Positions 20,269 to 20,841 of a stretch of 20,841 bases of DNA are shown in pieces. Both the position numbers and the translations under genes were made by a program. Source of the DNA: a bacterium (lineage in GTDB: Bacteria; Chloroflexota; Dormibacteria; UBA8260; Bog-877); contig JAKABA010000053.1 of the NCBI GenBank assembly GCA_021802115.1, positions 1 through 20,841 of the forward strand, read 5' to 3'. Within the stretch, counting starts at the first letter, position 1, and the number at the start of each line of letters is the position of its first letter. The notes beneath the pieces are model-generated. The model saw only the letters and a list, made by a program, of their open reading frames with translations. It had not been told where the DNA came from and made no database searches.

Positions 20269-20841
20269 GGTGGCGCGAGGACCTTCCTGACGGGACGCGA
20301 CCGCCACCACGCCGATCTCCACTGGTCGGCTGAGAGGCGGTGGCAGGGCACGGTCTGCTCCCATTGATGAAGCGCTGCGTTGGAGCGGCGGGCGCTCCCG
20401 ATCGACCACCGCCCTGAGCGAGCCGACCTGTGCCGGGCGGAGGCCGCGGGGAACGTCGGAGCCGTTGCGCTGGAGCTGGCGATCGGATCGCCGGGGCCTG
20501 CTCGCGCCTGTGGCACCGGCGGCGATCCCGCCTCCAGGGTGGGTCTATTCCGTGACCGCGGGTGGGTCCATCACCTGACCGCCGACACCTGTCCACCAGG
20601 ATCGCCGGACCGGGCATCTGGCGACCCGCAAAGCCCACGACTCCCAAGGTGGCGCGCCGCCTGCGCCGCCGGCCCAGGTGGGGCCCCACGGCACAGCCAC
20701 GCACCCACCCGGTGCCCTTGCGACGCCGAGTCCTCTCCCCGCCCGGGGCAGCCGCGGTGAACGGTCAGCGTCCGGAGGGAGGCTCCCCAGGCCGGTGTCC
20801 CCTCGGCCCCCGGCCAGGACTCCCATGCGCAACCCGACTCG
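20269..20841. other. Right-edge spacer with dispersed repeat copy C
   Basis: I see no supportable gene. Around 20555-20590 the phrase TCCATCACCTGACCGCCGAC repeats 2531-2550 of copy A with one or two changes. The rest shows no recognisable domain. Confidence 0.4.

Noticed and set aside
18715..20409. Long minus-strand frame spanning fragments and the MazEF genes
   Set aside because: It reads through several unrelated pieces: antisense to mazEF, a fragment of pRiA4b type, and an out-of-frame hydrolase fragment. It is not one gene.
1..20841. CRISPR arrays, tRNA or rRNA genes, integron attC sites
   Set aside because: I found no regularly spaced repeats, no tRNA-like cloverleaf or CCA end, no rRNA signature and no attC-like hairpins by reading. 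A computational search could still find something I missed.

Overview
The window is high-GC DNA (48 of 60 bases are G+C at 13681-13740) that reads like an actinobacterium. The evidence is the codon use, many GTG/TTG starts, antitoxin promoters that look leaderless, and protein families typical of soil Actinomycetota. I cannot name a genus. The region is accessory in character: a dense patchwork of toxin-antitoxin (TA) modules, decayed duplicates and transposon scraps. Only one large metabolic-type gene is intact (a GH63/MGH1-like glycoside hydrolase, 13442-16033).

Layout, left to right: a 5'-truncated copy of the glycoside hydrolase gene at the left edge (1-256); a Phd-PIN module (326-1014); a truncated IS607-type tnpA (1104-1406); a TacA-TacT acetyltransferase module (1545-2350); an AbrB-PIN module (2662-3380); a GH114 relic (about 3499-3735); an RHH-Doc module (3917-4524); a pRiA4b ORF-3-type gene (4886-5446); IS21-like end repeats (5613-5654); an AAA15-type ATPase plus DUF4276/Toprim-like gene pair (6077-7921); an orphan second copy of the first Phd antitoxin whose toxin is gone (8368-8625); a shortened third pRiA4b copy (9066-9416); a Phd-PIN module (9653-10305); two VapBC modules (11131-11754, 12429-12988) around a broken AAC(6')-like GNAT gene; the glycoside hydrolase; an RHH/DUF433-DUF5615 module (16359-17191); a second GNAT scrap; a toxin-first RHH module whose toxin looks frameshifted (17394-17967); a frameshifted serine resolvase fused to a third glycoside hydrolase fragment and a fourth pRiA4b fragment (18135-19195); a transposase scrap; and a MazEF module (19733-20268).

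In total I count ten TA modules from about eight families plus one orphan antitoxin in 20.8 kb. Nine of the ten have a 4-nt stop/start overlap (ATGA, GTGA or TTGA), and eight have a -10-like hexamer 6-7 nt before the first start codon, which implies leaderless mRNAs. The ATPase-DUF4276 pair is visibly lower in GC (35 of 60 bases at 6961-7020) than its surroundings. Its composition, its Walker/Toprim motifs and its position inside a TA-rich island suggest a laterally acquired two-gene defence system similar in plan to PARIS/OLD. This pair is the best candidate for a poorly described system here.

The genes probably do not form one pathway. They look like independent addiction or defence units accumulated in a recombination-prone island. 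Repeated pieces of the same three or four genes (glycoside hydrolase, pRiA4b ORF-3, phd, GNAT) mark successive duplications and deletions.
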